In this document: positions 63,931 to 64,000 of the stretch, piece after piece
Position numbering within the stretch: the first letter of the stretch is position 1
Layout: every line of letters begins with the position of its first letter
DNA from: Vanessa cardui
Lineage: Eukaryota > Arthropoda > Insecta > Lepidoptera > Nymphalidae
DNA: 64,000 nt
Direction of reading: 5' to 3'
Assembly (NCBI RefSeq): GCF_905220365.1
Contig: NC_061130.1
Coordinates: 10,671,501-10,735,500 of the forward strand
Position numbers and translations under genes: made by a program
Notes under the pieces: generated by a model
Databases searched by the model: none
Told to the model about the DNA's origin: nothing
What the model saw: only the letters and a program-made list of their open reading frames with translations

Positions 63931-64000
63931 TAAACACATATAATTTCTCGTCCATTCACTCATCATTTACAAGAATATAAATAAAATTACTTTGATGTAA

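Overview
The window is AT-rich animal DNA with no bacterial-type operons, no rRNA or tRNA genes and no recognisable intact host gene. It is almost certainly lepidopteran (moth or butterfly). The evidence is several copies of a tRNA-derived SINE with the body seen in Lepidoptera, other moth/butterfly-type interspersed repeats, Helitrons with lepidopteran-style termini, and R1-, CR1-, RTE- and R4-type LINEs. It reads as an intergenic or intronic stretch filled by waves of transposable elements, with possible short conserved non-coding islands between them.

Layout, left to right. 1-885: end of a repeat I call family X (minus). 1420-1728: SINE, followed by a short exon-like open frame. About 2150-4395: internally deleted R4/Dong-like LINE (minus). 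7196-13410: complete Ty3/Gypsy-type LTR retrotransposon (minus) with two 308-bp LTRs that look identical and one intact gag-pol ORF. 15560-17816: CR1-type LINE piece (SGNH-esterase ORF1 plus endonuclease) joined to a SINE tail. 22257-24599: dead canonical Helitron with both termini visible. 25488-31415: small Helentron-like non-autonomous element into which a full-length R1-clade LINE (25643-31282; ORF1, ORF2, poly-A, 13-bp target duplication) has inserted. 34.8-42.5 kb: SINEs, other high-copy repeats, a second family X copy with a 225-bp fold-back structure, and a perfect 17-bp hairpin. 45.2 kb: a 5'-truncated R1-type 3' end.

50,385-60,184 is the most interesting part. A third family X copy is split by an 8.5-kb Helentron (50623-59099) whose single intact ORF joins an N-terminal Ulp1/C48-like cysteine protease, HUH Rep, Pif1-type helicase and C-terminal exonuclease-endonuclease-phosphatase domain in about 2,096 residues. 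The two uninterrupted X copies serve as empty-site controls that fix its boundaries. 60422-63248 is an RTE-type LINE (minus) with target duplications and a long ORF whose endonuclease domain has lost its distal half. The window ends with a SINE and a canonical Helitron 3' terminus.

Three elements look young: the Gypsy element (matching LTRs), the R1 element (intact ORFs, 66-nt A tail) and the Helentron (uninterrupted 2,096-codon ORF). The rest are relics. Nested order can be read directly: R1 inside a Helentron-derived element, and the Helentron inside family X. Coordinates of relics and interspersed repeats are approximate; LTRs, ORFs and target duplications are exact to within a base or two.
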